A DNA stretch of 64,000 bases from Selenomonadales bacterium. Its GTDB lineage: Bacteria; Bacillota; Negativicutes; Sporomusales; UBA7701. Shown here one piece after another: positions 26,159-35,239 of the stretch; position 1 is the stretch's first letter, and every line of letters starts with the position of its first letter. The stretch spans positions 1-64,000 of the forward strand of contig JAHDOI010000016.1 of the NCBI GenBank assembly GCA_018434945.1, written 5' to 3'. The notes below the pieces were generated by a model, which was not told where the DNA came from, did no database searches, and saw only the letters and a program-made list of their open reading frames with translations. The position numbers and the translations under genes are program-made.

Positions 26159-27202
26159 CTACGCGGGGAAGATCATTATTTTGTCAACAACGAGGCCGAT
26201 GTTTTGCCCGGCGCCAATTTCCCTGAAGGCGGCGGCGGGGGCGATGACGCGGACGGTTTCGCCGCCCACTTCGATGCGCCAGTCGACGGCGTCGCCGAGG
26301 TAGGATTTGTGGATGACGGTGCCGGCGATGCCTGTGCCGGGGGCGGCGAGGGCGATCTGTTCGGGGCGGACGGCGGCGACGGCTTTGCCGGTAAGGCCGG
26401 ACGGCGCGGGGACGGTGCGGCCGAGGGCGGGTACGGCGACTCCCCCCTCCCCTGCTTCGGCGGTAAGGAAGTTGACGAGGCCGATGAAGTCGGCGATGGT
26501 TTTGTTGGCCGGGGTTTCGTAGACGTCGACGGGGTTGCCGATCTGCTGGATGACGCCGGCGTTCATGACGACGATGCGGTCGGACATGGCCATGGCTTCG
26601 GCCTGGTCGTGGGTGACGTAGATGACGGTGACGCCGAGTTTTTTCTGCAGTTCCTTGATTTCGAACCGCATGCTTTCGCGCAGTTTGGCGTCGAGGTTGG
26701 AGAGCGGCTCGTCGAGGAGCAGGAGGTCGGGCTCGGCGACGAGGGCGCGGGCGAGGGCGACGCGCTGCTGCTGGCCGCCGGAGAGCTGGCTGGGCAGGCG
26801 CTGGGCGAGACCGTTAAGGTGGACGAGGTCGAGGGCGGTGTTTGTGCGGTCGGCGATTTCGGTTTTGGGGAGACCTTTGATTTTGAGGGGGTAGCCGACG
26901 TTGTCGAAGACGGACATGTGCGGCCAGACGGCGTAGGATTGGAAGACCATGCCGATGCTGCGTTTTTCGGGGGGGACGAATATGCCTTTGGCGGGCGAGC
27001 TTACGAGGCGGTCGCCGATGTATATTTCGCCGGCGGTGGGTTTCTCGAAGCCGGCGACCATGCGCAGCATGGTGGTTTTGCCGCAGCCGGAGGGGCCGAG
27101 GATGGAGACGAATTCGCCGTCGCCGACGGTGGCGACGAAGTTGTCGACGGCTTTGACTTCGCCGAAGTGTTTGGAGACCGATTGTAATATAATTTCAGCC
27201 AT
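26159..27202 (-). CDS. ABC transporter ATP-binding protein (Fe3+/polyamine/phosphonate type)
   Basis: 347 residues. Walker A is GPSGCGKTT, signature [15 protein letters not shown], Walker [14 protein letters not shown]-loop in YVTHDQ. A C-terminal TOBE region (about 250-340) fits the PotA/FbpC/PhnT class. The preceding permease gene encodes both membrane halves, so two copies of this ATPase complete one transporter. Confidence 0.92.
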   Translation of the reverse strand: MAEIILQSVSKHFGEVKAVDNFVATVGDGEFVSILGPSGCGKTTMLRMVAGFEKPTAGEIYIGDRLVSSPAKGIFVPPEKRSIGMVFQSYAVWPHMSVFDNVGYPLKIKGLPKTEIADRTNTALDLVHLNGLAQRLPSQLSGGQQQRVALARALVAEPDLLLLDEPLSNLDAKLRESMRFEIKELQKKLGVTVIYVTHDQAEAMAMSDRIVVMNAGVIQQIGNPVDVYETPANKTIADFIGLVNFLTAEAGEGGVAVPALGRTVPAPSGLTGKAVAAVRPEQIALAAPGTGIAGTVIHKSYLGDAVDWRIEVGGETVRVIAPAAAFREIGAGQNIGLVVDKIMIFPA

Positions 27203-27234
27203 ATCTCAATACTCCTTTGCCGGTTTTGGCGCGC

Positions 27235-28956
27235 CTATATGCCGATGGCTCCTTTGGAGACTTTGCGGAGGATGATGTTGCCGACGAGGATGATGATGAG
27301 GATGATGACCGCGAGGACGGAGGCGTCCTGCGGGTCGGCGTAGGTCTGGAGTTCGTAGAGGAGGACGCCGATGGTCTTGGTCTGGGAGCCGTAGAGGATT
27401 ATCGACATGGTTAGTTCGTAGAAGGAGGGCATGAAGACGAGGAACCAGCCGGCGACGATGGAGGGCCCGATGAGGGGGAGCATGATGTCGCGCAGCGACT
27501 GGAGCCAGGTGGCGCCGGAGTTCAAGGCGGCCTCTTCAAGGGAGGAGTGGACCTGGCTGAGCGAGGCGGCGATGGTGCGGACGGCCATTGTGAGGTATTT
27601 GACCATGTAGGCGACGATGAGGATGCCGAAGGTGTTGTAGAGGTTCAGCCCGAATTCGCCGGAGAAGGTGATGATGAGGGCGAGGGCGATGACGATGCTG
27701 GGGGTGGCCCCGCCGAGGGTGGCCAGACCGTCGGGGATGGTGCGGCCGCGCATCCTGGTCTTGACGAGCAGGTAGGCGATGAAGACGGCGATGGCGGTGG
27801 CGACGGTGGCCGCGGCGGCGCCGGTGACGAAGCTGGTCCACAGCGGGGTCATGTACTGGTCGTTTTTGAGGGCGGCCAGCCAGGCGTCGATGGTGAGGTT
27901 GTCGAGGGAGATGGGCCGCGAGAGAGATTTGATGAGCGAGGTGACGGCGATGGAGGCTAGCGGCAGGAAGATGGCGACGAAGCCGTAGAGGCTGACGAGG
28001 AAGGTGAGCGGCCATTTCCACCCGCGCAGTTCGACGAGGTTTGGCCTGGTGCTTTTGCCGCTGATGGTGACGTAGTCTTTGCGGGTTAAAAGCCAGGTGG
28101 AGGCGTAGAGGACGAAGTTGGCGGCGATCATGAGGGAGACGGCGAGGGCGGTGGCGTCGCGGATGCCTTTGCCGGTGCCGAGGTAGACGTAGGTGACGAT
28201 GCGGGTGGTGAGGACTTCGATCTGGGCGGGCATGCCGATGATGGCCGGGATGCCGAAGGCCGAGCCGACGCCGATGAAGACGAGGACGCCGCCGGCGATG
28301 ATGCTGGGGAACATGAGGGGCAGGGTTACCCGCCACAGGGTGACGAGCGGCGAGGCGCCCGCGACCCGCGAGGCTTCCTCGAGGCTGGGGTCCATTTTTT
28401 CGAGGGCCCGCGAGATGGTGATGAAGGCGAAGGGCGAGTAGAAGAGGGTGAGACACCAGATGAGCCCGCCCATGCCGTAGATGTCGAAGGGAGCTTTGGA
28501 TAGTTTGAAGACGCTGACAAGCCATTCGTTGAGGTAGCCGACGCTGGGGTTTAATAGCTGGGTCCAGGCGATGGCGCCGACGTAGGGGGGGATCATGTAG
28601 CTGGCGATGAAGGTGGTGCGGAAGAAGCCTTTGCCGGGGAGGTCGGTGCGGCCGACGAGCCAGGCCAGGGGGAAGGAGATGGCGATACTGACGAATGTGA
28701 CGACGAGGGAGATGTAGAAGGTGTTGGCGAAGGCTTTCCAGTTGGCGGACTGGGCGTAGACCTGCTTGTAGGTGGCGAAGTTGAAGGCGCCGTCGATGAA
28801 GACGCTCCGCCAGATGAGGTAGAGCATGGGCAGGACGACGAATAGGACAAGGATGCCCACAGCCGCGGCGATGGCCATCCATTTGGCGTCGAATTTTTGG
28901 CGCAGGCGGTTTATCACAAGTACCCCCTGAGTATGGGGGGATTTTTCGTCCCCCAA
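27235..28956 (-). CDS. ABC transporter permease, fused two-domain (FbpB-like)
   Basis: 573 residues with about 12 membrane helices and two copies of the BPD permease EAA loop (EEASRVAGASPLVTLWRVTLP and EEAALNSGATWLQSLRDIMLP, the second somewhat altered). Such fused permeases occur in ferric-iron, 2-aminoethylphosphonate and some phosphate-ester systems. The ATG/TTG region near 28956 lies behind the structured repeat copy 2. The substrate is not determined by the sequence. Confidence 0.9.
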   Translation of the reverse strand: MGDEKSPHTQGVLVINRLRQKFDAKWMAIAAAVGILVLFVVLPMLYLIWRSVFIDGAFNFATYKQVYAQSANWKAFANTFYISLVVTFVSIAISFPLAWLVGRTDLPGKGFFRTTFIASYMIPPYVGAIAWTQLLNPSVGYLNEWLVSVFKLSKAPFDIYGMGGLIWCLTLFYSPFAFITISRALEKMDPSLEEASRVAGASPLVTLWRVTLPLMFPSIIAGGVLVFIGVGSAFGIPAIIGMPAQIEVLTTRIVTYVYLGTGKGIRDATALAVSLMIAANFVLYASTWLLTRKDYVTISGKSTRPNLVELRGWKWPLTFLVSLYGFVAIFLPLASIAVTSLIKSLSRPISLDNLTIDAWLAALKNDQYMTPLWTSFVTGAAAATVATAIAVFIAYLLVKTRMRGRTIPDGLATLGGATPSIVIALALIITFSGEFGLNLYNTFGILIVAYMVKYLTMAVRTIAASLSQVHSSLEEAALNSGATWLQSLRDIMLPLIGPSIVAGWFLVFMPSFYELTMSIILYGSQTKTIGVLLYELQTYADPQDASVLAVIILIIILVGNIILRKVSKGAIGI

Positions 28957-28996
28957 AATTTACAAGTGCGCGGATCGTTATTTTATGAATTGCACA

Positions 28997-29119
28997 CGGC
29001 CGTTCAGAAGTGCCCAGATGCAAGGCGCACCGGAAGAGCGCGCCGCGCCGCGTACCCGGAATGTACGCAAGCAAGCGCTCTGAGGAACAACGCCGCAGAT
29101 GGGCGCTTATCAACGGCCG
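28997..29119 (+). repeat. Structured intergenic repeat, copy 2
   Basis: Outer stem CGGCCGTT/AACGGCCG, CCAGATGC/GCAGATGG motif, apical stem AGAGCGC/GCGCTCT. 123 bp, 45 bp behind the solute-binding protein gene and before the permease, so it sits inside an operon. Confidence 0.85.
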
Positions 29120-29164
29120 CATTGAAGGAGGGGAGAAACCTCTCCCCTCCCCTGCCGGGTAAAA

Positions 29165-30208
29165 TTATTTCTCCAGTACCTTGCTGCGGAACGTCTCCTT
29201 GACTTTCTCGTTTTCTTTGGAGAGTTTCTCCCAGTTGGGTTTGATGGCTTTGTCCATGAAGGTCTTGAGGGCGGGAGCGCCTTTGGGGGCGGCGACGTCG
29301 CCGCGGACGGAGTGCATCCAGCCTTTGACGATAACTTCCTGGCCTTCTTTGGAGAGGAACCAGTCAAGGACTATTTTGGCGGCTTCCTGGTTCTTGGAGG
29401 TGTTGAAGATGGCGATCGGGCTGGGGATGACGATGGTGCCGTCTTCGGGGTAAACGACTTTTACGGGTTCGCCTTTGGCACCGATCTTGAGGATGTTTTC
29501 CTCAAGGATCATGACGGCGAGGTATTCGCCGCGCACGAGTTTGTTCTGGATGGCGGAGTTGCCTTCTTCGACTTTCATGCCGTTGGCTTTGAGGTCTTCG
29601 AAGTATTTCCAGCCGTATTTGTCGGACAGTTCGCCGGCGGCGACGTAGGCGGTGCCGGAGAGCAGCGGGCTGGGCATGGCGATTTTGCCCTTCCATTTGG
29701 GATCGAGGAGGTCTTTCCAGGTTTTGGGGACGTCGGCGGCATTGACCTTGGCGGTGTTGTAGGCGATGATCATGTTGGAGATGCGCACGCCGGTCCAGTA
29801 GCCTTCAGAGTCCTTGTTGATCTGGACGTCCTTGCGGTTGGGGGAATCGTATTTGAGGAGGAGGTTCTGGTTTTTGAGGGTGAGGTAATAGGAGGGATCG
29901 GCGACCATGAGCAGGTCGGCCTGGATTTTCTTGGCCTCGATTTCGCCGGCGACTTTGGCCATTACTTTCTCGGTGCCGGCCTGGAACCACTGGACTTCGA
30001 GGTCGGGGAACTGTTTTTTGAGGGCCGGTTTGATGAGTTCGATGATGTCGGGGTAGATGGAGGTGTAGATCATTACTGTGCCTTTGGGGCCGCCTGCTTT
30101 GGAGGTCTCGGCGGTTTTTTTGTCGCCGCCGCCGCAGCCGGCTACGAGGACGAGGGACATTGCGGCGATGACGATGAGCGAGACGATGAGATACCAGGGT
30201 TTTTTCAC
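29165..30208 (-). CDS. ABC transporter solute-binding lipoprotein (Fe3+/phosphonate-type)
   Basis: 347 residues with a lipoprotein signal (KKPWYLIVSLIVIAAMSLVL, then lipobox LVAGC at about residue 25). The mature protein starts with a KGTVMIYTSIYPDIIELI pattern and contains QADLLMVADPSYYLTLKNQ, typical of the FbpA/IdiA/PhnS class. Conserved tyrosines for iron are not obvious, so a phosphonate or phosphate-ester ligand is at least as likely. The neighbouring HAD phosphatase and GlpP favour a phosphorylated compound (inference). Confidence 0.88.
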   Translation of the reverse strand: MKKPWYLIVSLIVIAAMSLVLVAGCGGGDKKTAETSKAGGPKGTVMIYTSIYPDIIELIKPALKKQFPDLEVQWFQAGTEKVMAKVAGEIEAKKIQADLLMVADPSYYLTLKNQNLLLKYDSPNRKDVQINKDSEGYWTGVRISNMIIAYNTAKVNAADVPKTWKDLLDPKWKGKIAMPSPLLSGTAYVAAGELSDKYGWKYFEDLKANGMKVEEGNSAIQNKLVRGEYLAVMILEENILKIGAKGEPVKVVYPEDGTIVIPSPIAIFNTSKNQEAAKIVLDWFLSKEGQEVIVKGWMHSVRGDVAAPKGAPALKTFMDKAIKPNWEKLSKENEKVKETFRSKVLEK

Positions 30209-30253
30209 GGTACTACCTCCCTAAATAGAAAATTGGTGCCCGGAGTTATATGG

Positions 30254-31075
30254 TCAGCCGCCGGACGGGAAGCTGTCTTCCTGTCGGTCGCCGGCGGCCA
30301 GGGCCAACTGGAGTGTGCCGAGGCCGGCGTATACGTGGTCGGGGGCGACGGCGGTGCTGCCGAGGTCGGCGGCTTTTGTTTCGCCGCTGAGGACCAGTAT
30401 GGAGGTGATGCCGGCGTTTTTGCCGGTGGCGATGTCGGTGTAGAGGCGGTCGCCGACGATGGCGGTGGCGGCGGCGGGATGCCCGGTACGGGTAGTGACG
30501 GCGTCGATGATGTCGCGGTGGGGTTTGCCGATGATGTGGGGCCGGACGCCGGTGGAGGCGGCGATGAGTTCGATCATGGCGCCGCAGTCGGGGATGAAGC
30601 CGTCTTCGGTGGGGCAGTTGATGTCGGGGTGGGTGGCGATGAAGGGCACGCCGCCGCGGATGAGGGTGCAGGCGGTGGTGAGTTTGTCGTAGGTGAGGGT
30701 TTTGTCGAAGCCGAGGACGACGTAGTCGGGGTCTTGGGCGGTGAGGGTGAAGCCGTGGGCGGCGAATTCGGCTTCCAGGTCGGGGGTGCCGAGGAGGAAG
30801 ATACGGGCGGCGTTTTTGCGGCTGGCGAGGTAGAGGCAGGCGGCTTCGCCGCTGGTGAGGATGTCGCGCGGCTCGGCCGGCCAGCCCATGGCGGTGAGCT
30901 TTTCGGCATAAAAATGAGCGGAGCGGGACGAGTTGTTGGTGAGGAAGAGGTAGTCCCGACCGCTGGCTTTTATGTATTTCATGAATTCCAGGGCTCCGGG
31001 GAGAAGTTTCTCACCGAGGTAGAAGGTGCCGTCCATGTCGAGCAGAAAACAGCGTATTTCCGATAAAGGTCTCAA
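30254..31075 (-). CDS. HAD-IIA family sugar/glycerol phosphatase
   Basis: 273 residues. HAD motif I DMDGTFYLGEKLLPGA, motif II LTNNSS, motif III with lysine in IIGKPH and motif IV IVGDRLYTDIATG are all intact. The cap is the NagD/AraL/PGP type IIA cap. Members dephosphorylate small phosphates such as 2-phosphoglycolate, glycerol-1- or 3-phosphate and sugar phosphates. As first gene of the ABC operon it may cleave the imported phosphate ester. Confidence 0.88.
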   Translation of the reverse strand: MRPLSEIRCFLLDMDGTFYLGEKLLPGALEFMKYIKASGRDYLFLTNNSSRSAHFYAEKLTAMGWPAEPRDILTSGEAACLYLASRKNAARIFLLGTPDLEAEFAAHGFTLTAQDPDYVVLGFDKTLTYDKLTTACTLIRGGVPFIATHPDINCPTEDGFIPDCGAMIELIAASTGVRPHIIGKPHRDIIDAVTTRTGHPAAATAIVGDRLYTDIATGKNAGITSILVLSGETKAADLGSTAVAPDHVYAGLGTLQLALAAGDRQEDSFPSGG

Positions 31076-31368
31076 GGTCTGCGGTCTCCAGTTCCTTTTT
31101 TGCGCTAGGAAGTATTTCGCTAAGAAAGGTTGGCAATCCTCTCATTTCCGGAAAAATTGTGAAAATGAATTGTGGGGTAAAAATCTGTCGATACGACGGG
31201 CCGGGAATGGGAACCCGCCTGTTTGCCAAACCCCGGTCCGGGTAGTATTATGAGACTGATGGGCACCTGGATCGCCCGCAAAATATTTTTTCGGGATTTG
31301 CATGAATATTCGTAATTAGCGTTGAACTATAAATCAGTATGCAGTTCAATTACACGAGGTGGTCTGAT

Positions 31369-32046
31369 ATGCAGCAGGATTTTTCCCGGCTGAGGCAGTC
31401 GGTGATGACGATGGGGGACAAGACGGCGGAGGCGGTCGGCCTGGCCGTGCGCGCGCTGGTGGATAACGACGCCGCTACGGCGGCCGTGGCGCGGGAGATA
31501 GAGAAGCAGGTCGATCTGCTGTATGAGGAGATCAACGAGCATTGTCTGGATAGTCTGGCCGCCAGGCCTTGCAGCCGCGACGAGGTCAATTTCGTGACAT
31601 GCAGCCTGAAGATCGCGATGGAGCTTGAGAGAACGTGCGATTACGCCAATCAGATCGCGAAGCTGGTGCAGAAGAAGTTCGCCGCCCAGAATATGCAGCC
31701 GCTGGCGACGCTGCACGGTTCGCTGTCCAGTATGAAGGACCAGTCGCTGGAGATGCTGCGGGGGGCGTTGCGCTGCTACGATACGCTGGATTGCGCGTTG
31801 ACGAGGCAGGTAATCGATAAGGATACTTCGGTGGATAAGCGCAACCGCGACCTGTTCCGCGATATGGTGTGCGTGTTGTCGGTGCATCCCTGGATCCAGG
31901 AGACGATCATGGATTATCACGTGGCGATCCGCTATATCGAGCGGGTGGCCGACCGGGCTACGAATATCGCCGAGCTGGCTTTTTATATCGCCCAGGGAGA
32001 GCCGCTGAAGAAGAAGGGCGCGGGCGGAGGCGAAGCCGGTGGTTGA
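31369..32046 (+). CDS. phoU: PhoU domain protein
   Basis: 225 residues from ATG 31369 (GAGGTGG 7 nt upstream; an ATG at 31339 lacks a site). Two PhoU three-helix repeats are seen: MGDKTAEAVGLAVRALVDND in the first and SLEMLRGALRCYDTLDC in the second, with E(x)ERTCDYANQIA and IERVADRATNIAEL as metal-binding E/DxxxD motifs. PhoU regulates Pst transport and Pho signalling. No pst genes or PhoR are near. It overlaps the mgtC-like gene by 8 bp. Confidence 0.88.
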   Translation: MQQDFSRLRQSVMTMGDKTAEAVGLAVRALVDNDAATAAVAREIEKQVDLLYEEINEHCLDSLAARPCSRDEVNFVTCSLKIAMELERTCDYANQIAKLVQKKFAAQNMQPLATLHGSLSSMKDQSLEMLRGALRCYDTLDCALTRQVIDKDTSVDKRNRDLFRDMVCVLSVHPWIQETIMDYHVAIRYIERVADRATNIAELAFYIAQGEPLKKKGAGGGEAGG

Positions 32047-32707
32047 CGATTATACTACTGTGCTCCGCCTGGTGGTTTCGGTGGTGCTGGGCGGTATTAT
32101 CGGTTTCGAGCGCCAGCACCGCGGCAAGACGGCGGGGCTGAGGACGCATATCCTGGTGTGCCTGGGGTCGTGCCTGGTGGCGATCCTGTCGCTGAATCTG
32201 TATTCGGATGTGGAGGGCAAGACGAACGCCGATCCGGCCAGACTGGCGGCACAGGTGGTCAGCGGCATCGGTTTCCTCGGCGCCGGGGCGATCATGAAGG
32301 AGGGCCCGACGATCAAGGGCCTGACGACGGCGGCCAGCCTGTGGGTGGTGGCGAGCGTGGGCCTGGCGGCCGGTGTGGGCGCGATGGTCGGCGCGGTGGC
32401 GACGACGGTGCTGGTGGTGGTGGCGCTGGAGGTGCTGCCTAAGATCGATAAGCTGTACGCGAGCCGCAGCCCGCGGGTGGCGAATCTGGTGATTAAGTCG
32501 CTGGACAAGCCGGGGCAGATCGGCCGCATCGGTTCGTGCCTGGGCGGCCTGGGGGTGGGCATCCTCCAGATCCAGATCGAGGACGCTGAGGAGCCGGGGA
32601 AGATTTTTATCCCGGTGACGGTGAAGCTGTCCGACCGGAGCGAACTGGATCAGGTGATAAACGAGCTGTGCGGCATCGAAGGCGTGCTGGATATAAACAA
32701 GAAATAA
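32039..32707 (+). CDS. MgtC/SapB family membrane protein
   Basis: 222 residues from GTG 32039 (GGAGGCG upstream). Four or five membrane helices in residues 1-130 with family motifs GGIIGFERQHRGKTAGLRTH and GIGFLGAGAIMKEG. A cytoplasmic ACT-like domain follows (about 150-222). MgtC proteins affect adaptation to low magnesium and phosphate handling. The overlap with phoU suggests a joint role in phosphate or magnesium homeostasis. Confidence 0.9.
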   Translation: MVDDYTTVLRLVVSVVLGGIIGFERQHRGKTAGLRTHILVCLGSCLVAILSLNLYSDVEGKTNADPARLAAQVVSGIGFLGAGAIMKEGPTIKGLTTAASLWVVASVGLAAGVGAMVGAVATTVLVVVALEVLPKIDKLYASRSPRVANLVIKSLDKPGQIGRIGSCLGGLGVGILQIQIEDAEEPGKIFIPVTVKLSDRSELDQVINELCGIEGVLDINKK

Positions 32708-32713
32708 ATACGC

Positions 32714-32741
32714 AAAAACCGCCGGGCGACCGGCGGTTTTT
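32714..32741 (+). terminator. Terminator of phoU-mgtC
   Basis: AAAAACCGCCG (32714-32724) pairs with CGGCGGTTTTT (32731-32741), 7 bp behind the mgtC stop, followed by more T. Confidence 0.9.
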
Positions 32742-32788
32742 TTGCTACGGGGAAGGTTGGAGGGTTCCGCGCCCTGCGGGGCACGGGC

Positions 32789-32831
32789 AGCCCGCCCGAG
32801 GCGCGGGCATAGCCAGGGCCTCGGGCGGGCT
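32789..32831 (-). terminator. Long hairpin behind the CPBP-like gene
   Basis: Perfect 14-bp GC-rich arms (32789-32802 and 32818-32831) right after the minus-strand stop at 32836, without a U-tract. Probable 3'-end structure in the convergent region. Confidence 0.55.
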
Positions 32832-32835
32832 CTTA

Positions 32836-33675
32836 TCAGGGGCCGCGGGCGATGCCGGCCTCCTCCTCCCCGCCCCCCGTTTCTTTGCCCCAGTCGGCGG
32901 GCGGCCAGGCGCGACGGATGAACCAAAGGACGGGCACGAGCGAGACAACGGCGCCGGCGATGAACAGCCAGCGGTACTGGGCGATGAAACTCAGACTGTA
33001 GATTTCGATGTTGTTTTGCTTGGCCCAGGCTATTAGGATTATCGCGATAACGCCGGTGATACAGCCAGAAACTATGGGGGCGAGGATGGTTTCGTAGCGG
33101 GTGTACATAAGGGACATGACAACCGAATATATGAAGAAGGAGAATACCCACCCTTCAGAATGGCCGATTAGCGCGGTAAGGGCCGCAACGATGAGGGCGG
33201 CCGCTGCGACGTTCCACCGCCGCGAAAGACGAACGAGTAAGACTACCCGGTGAAGTTCAAAGAAAATAGTAATTACCGGGATGAGTAAGAAAAATACCGA
33301 TAATAACAACGGTAGTTCGCCGGAAAAAGGTCCGTATACTTTCGCCAGCGGTTGCGCTTCGATTCCGGCGAAGAGGGCGAAGATCTGACGGATGGAGAAG
33401 TAGGCTAAGAAGGTAAAGACGGATACGACGGTCAGTTCGCCCCAGGCGATGTCGGGTCTTGGCCGCACACCTAGGAATTCAGCCGGCGTGATGCCGAGTT
33501 TGGTAAGCCTTCGGCGGATAAGCAGCAGCAAAAGAAGCGGGTACGGCAGAACGGCAAGGTATACAAGGGAGGTATCGATAAGGAGAAACGCAAGGATGAG
33601 TGAAGCGGTCAGCCCTGCCAGGTCGTAGAGCAACAGGTCACGGAAGCGGAAGCGATGGAGTTTGGGTGAAATCAT
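32836..33675 (-). CDS. CPBP/CAAX-protease-like membrane protein, motifs degenerate
   Basis: 279 residues with about seven membrane helices. The segment ALIGHSEGWVFSFFIYSVVMSLMYTRYETILAPIVSG aligns by eye with motif 2-4 of CPBP intramembrane proteases (split: ALIGHSEGW, SLMYTRYETILAPIVSG). However the EExxxR motif is missing (IFFELHRVV instead) and the final His/Asn motif is not present. Hence the fold may be kept without protease activity. ATG 33675 has GAAGGTGACAGC upstream. Confidence 0.55.
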   Translation of the reverse strand: MISPKLHRFRFRDLLLYDLAGLTASLILAFLLIDTSLVYLAVLPYPLLLLLLIRRRLTKLGITPAEFLGVRPRPDIAWGELTVVSVFTFLAYFSIRQIFALFAGIEAQPLAKVYGPFSGELPLLLSVFFLLIPVITIFFELHRVVLLVRLSRRWNVAAAALIVAALTALIGHSEGWVFSFFIYSVVMSLMYTRYETILAPIVSGCITGVIAIILIAWAKQNNIEIYSLSFIAQYRWLFIAGAVVSLVPVLWFIRRAWPPADWGKETGGGEEEAGIARGP

Positions 33676-33747
33676 GCTGTCACCTTCTTTCTATTCCCTA
33701 TATTTCCCTTAAATGTTTTGTATTTCCTCCTTTCTGTGTGGGCACAT

Positions 33748-33787
33748 GAGAACAAGAAAACCGCCGAGCGGCGGTTTTCTTGTTCTC
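33748..33787. terminator. Bidirectional terminator behind DUF815 gene
   Basis: Perfect 18-bp arms (33748-33765, 33770-33787), loop GAGC, with A/T-rich outer parts on both strands. It follows structured repeat copy 3 on the minus strand. Confidence 0.88.
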
Positions 33788-33805
33788 TCATTCTTTTATC
33801 TGCGA

Positions 33806-33930
33806 GCGGACGTTCAGAACCGCCCAGATACAAGGCGCACCGGAGGCTGACACCGGAAGCGTACACGGGACGTACGCTGAGGATGGCAGCCGAGGAGCAA
33901 CGCAGTAGATGGGCGGTTATGGGCGGACGC
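33806..33930 (+). repeat. Structured intergenic repeat, copy 3 (degenerate right arm)
   Basis: Has the CGTTCAGAA start, CCAGATAC motif and the same GGCTG...CAGCC apical region as copy 1. The right outer arm is altered (TTATGGGCGGACGC in place of TTATCAACGTCCGC), so the base of the stem is broken. It lies 1 bp behind the DUF815 stop. Confidence 0.75.
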
Positions 33931-33931
33931 C

Positions 33932-35182
33932 TCAGACTATTTTACCAAGCAAGTGTTGGATGAATTGGCGAGCCACGCGGCCCGACCTCCCCGAATGGCT
34001 GAACTCCCACTGGAGGGCTTCTTTGTTGAGCTGTTCTTCGCCGAGGCCGATTTTGTGCTTCTGGGCGAGTTTGTGGACGATGTTGAGGTATTCCTGCTGG
34101 TCGGGGGACGGGAAGGTGATGGTGATGCCGAAACGGTCGGCGAGGGCGATTTTTTCGTTGAGGGAGTCGAAGCGGTGGATCTCGTCGTCGCTCCCCTGGC
34201 GGTCCTGCCAGGTTTCCTTGACAAGGTGGCGGCGGTTGGAGGTGGCGTAGATGAGGACGTTGGCCGGCCTGGTCTGGAGGGACCCGTCGATGACGGTTTT
34301 GAGGTGCTTGAAGTCGCCGTCGGAGTCTTCGAAGGAGAGGTCGTCGAGGAAGAGGATGCATTTTTTGCCGCGGGCGCCGAGGAGGTCGCTGACGGTCTGG
34401 AGGTGGAGGAGGTCGCCCTTTGCTACTTCGACGAGTCTGAGACCTTTTATGGCGTAGGCGTTGACGAGGGCTTTGACGGTGGAGGATTTGCCGGTGCCGC
34501 GCGGGCCGATGAGGAGGACGTTGTTGGCGGGGCGGCCGGCGAGGAAGGCTTCGGTGTTTTCTTTGAGGGTGTTTTTCTGGCGTTCGTAGCCGATGATGTC
34601 GTCGAAGGTGGTTTTGTCGTAGTGGGTTATGCCGGTGAGACCGCCTTTGCGGTCCCAGCGGAAGGCGACGTGGTTGGCCATCTGGCCGCAGCCGTAGACG
34701 GCGTAGTGACGGGCGAGCATGGCGGCAAGGGCGTCTGGGGCGGCGGTTCCCGCGGCGGCCCAGCTGTGTTTGAGGGCGTTGAAGGCGAGGAGGTCGCTGG
34801 CGACGGTGGGCCGGTAGTCGGCGAGGAGGCCGCCGGCGAGGGCGGCGGTGCCGGCGTGGAGACGCTTTAAGATGGCGAGGTCGTGGGCGCAGGCGGCGAG
34901 GAGGCTTTCGCCGACCTGGCCGCGCTGTTTTTCGGCGGTGATGCTGAAGGGGTTTTCGTCGACGACGAGGAGGTAGATGAGGTGGTCGCCGAGGACGTTG
35001 CCGGCAAGGCCGTACTGTTCGGCGAAGGCGATGAGGTCGGCGACGGTGGCGGGCGGCAGGTCTCCCCCCTCCCCCACCCTGTCGGCGTGGGTGAGCAGCT
35101 GTTTGATTATCGGGTCTTCCAAGAGATCGCGGAAGATGACAAGTTTATTGAGTTCTTTGAGTTCGGCGAACATGAAATCCAC
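33932..35182 (-). CDS. DUF815 family AAA+ ATPase
   Basis: 416 residues. An N-terminal helical domain (about 1-180) is followed by the DUF815 ATPase with Walker A GPRGTGKSS, Walker B CILFLDDLSFED and sensor IYATSNRRHLV. The line DIIGYERQKNTLKENTEAFL is the family's lead-in to the P-loop. Function in bacteria is not known. It stands alone between repeat copy 3 and the lipA gene on the same strand; no partner is obvious. Confidence 0.85.
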   Translation of the reverse strand: MDFMFAELKELNKLVIFRDLLEDPIIKQLLTHADRVGEGGDLPPATVADLIAFAEQYGLAGNVLGDHLIYLLVVDENPFSITAEKQRGQVGESLLAACAHDLAILKRLHAGTAALAGGLLADYRPTVASDLLAFNALKHSWAAAGTAAPDALAAMLARHYAVYGCGQMANHVAFRWDRKGGLTGITHYDKTTFDDIIGYERQKNTLKENTEAFLAGRPANNVLLIGPRGTGKSSTVKALVNAYAIKGLRLVEVAKGDLLHLQTVSDLLGARGKKCILFLDDLSFEDSDGDFKHLKTVIDGSLQTRPANVLIYATSNRRHLVKETWQDRQGSDDEIHRFDSLNEKIALADRFGITITFPSPDQQEYLNIVHKLAQKHKIGLGEEQLNKEALQWEFSHSGRSGRVARQFIQHLLGKIV

Positions 35183-35239
35183 CCCGTCACTGTCGTTAAA
35201 TAGTATTGTAACTATTTAATAACAGACGGGGTGTTTGTG

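Noticed and set aside
31011-31229. 72-residue minus-strand frame in front of the HAD phosphatase gene
   Set aside because: It overlaps the start of the phosphatase gene out of frame, has no ribosome binding site and no family features.
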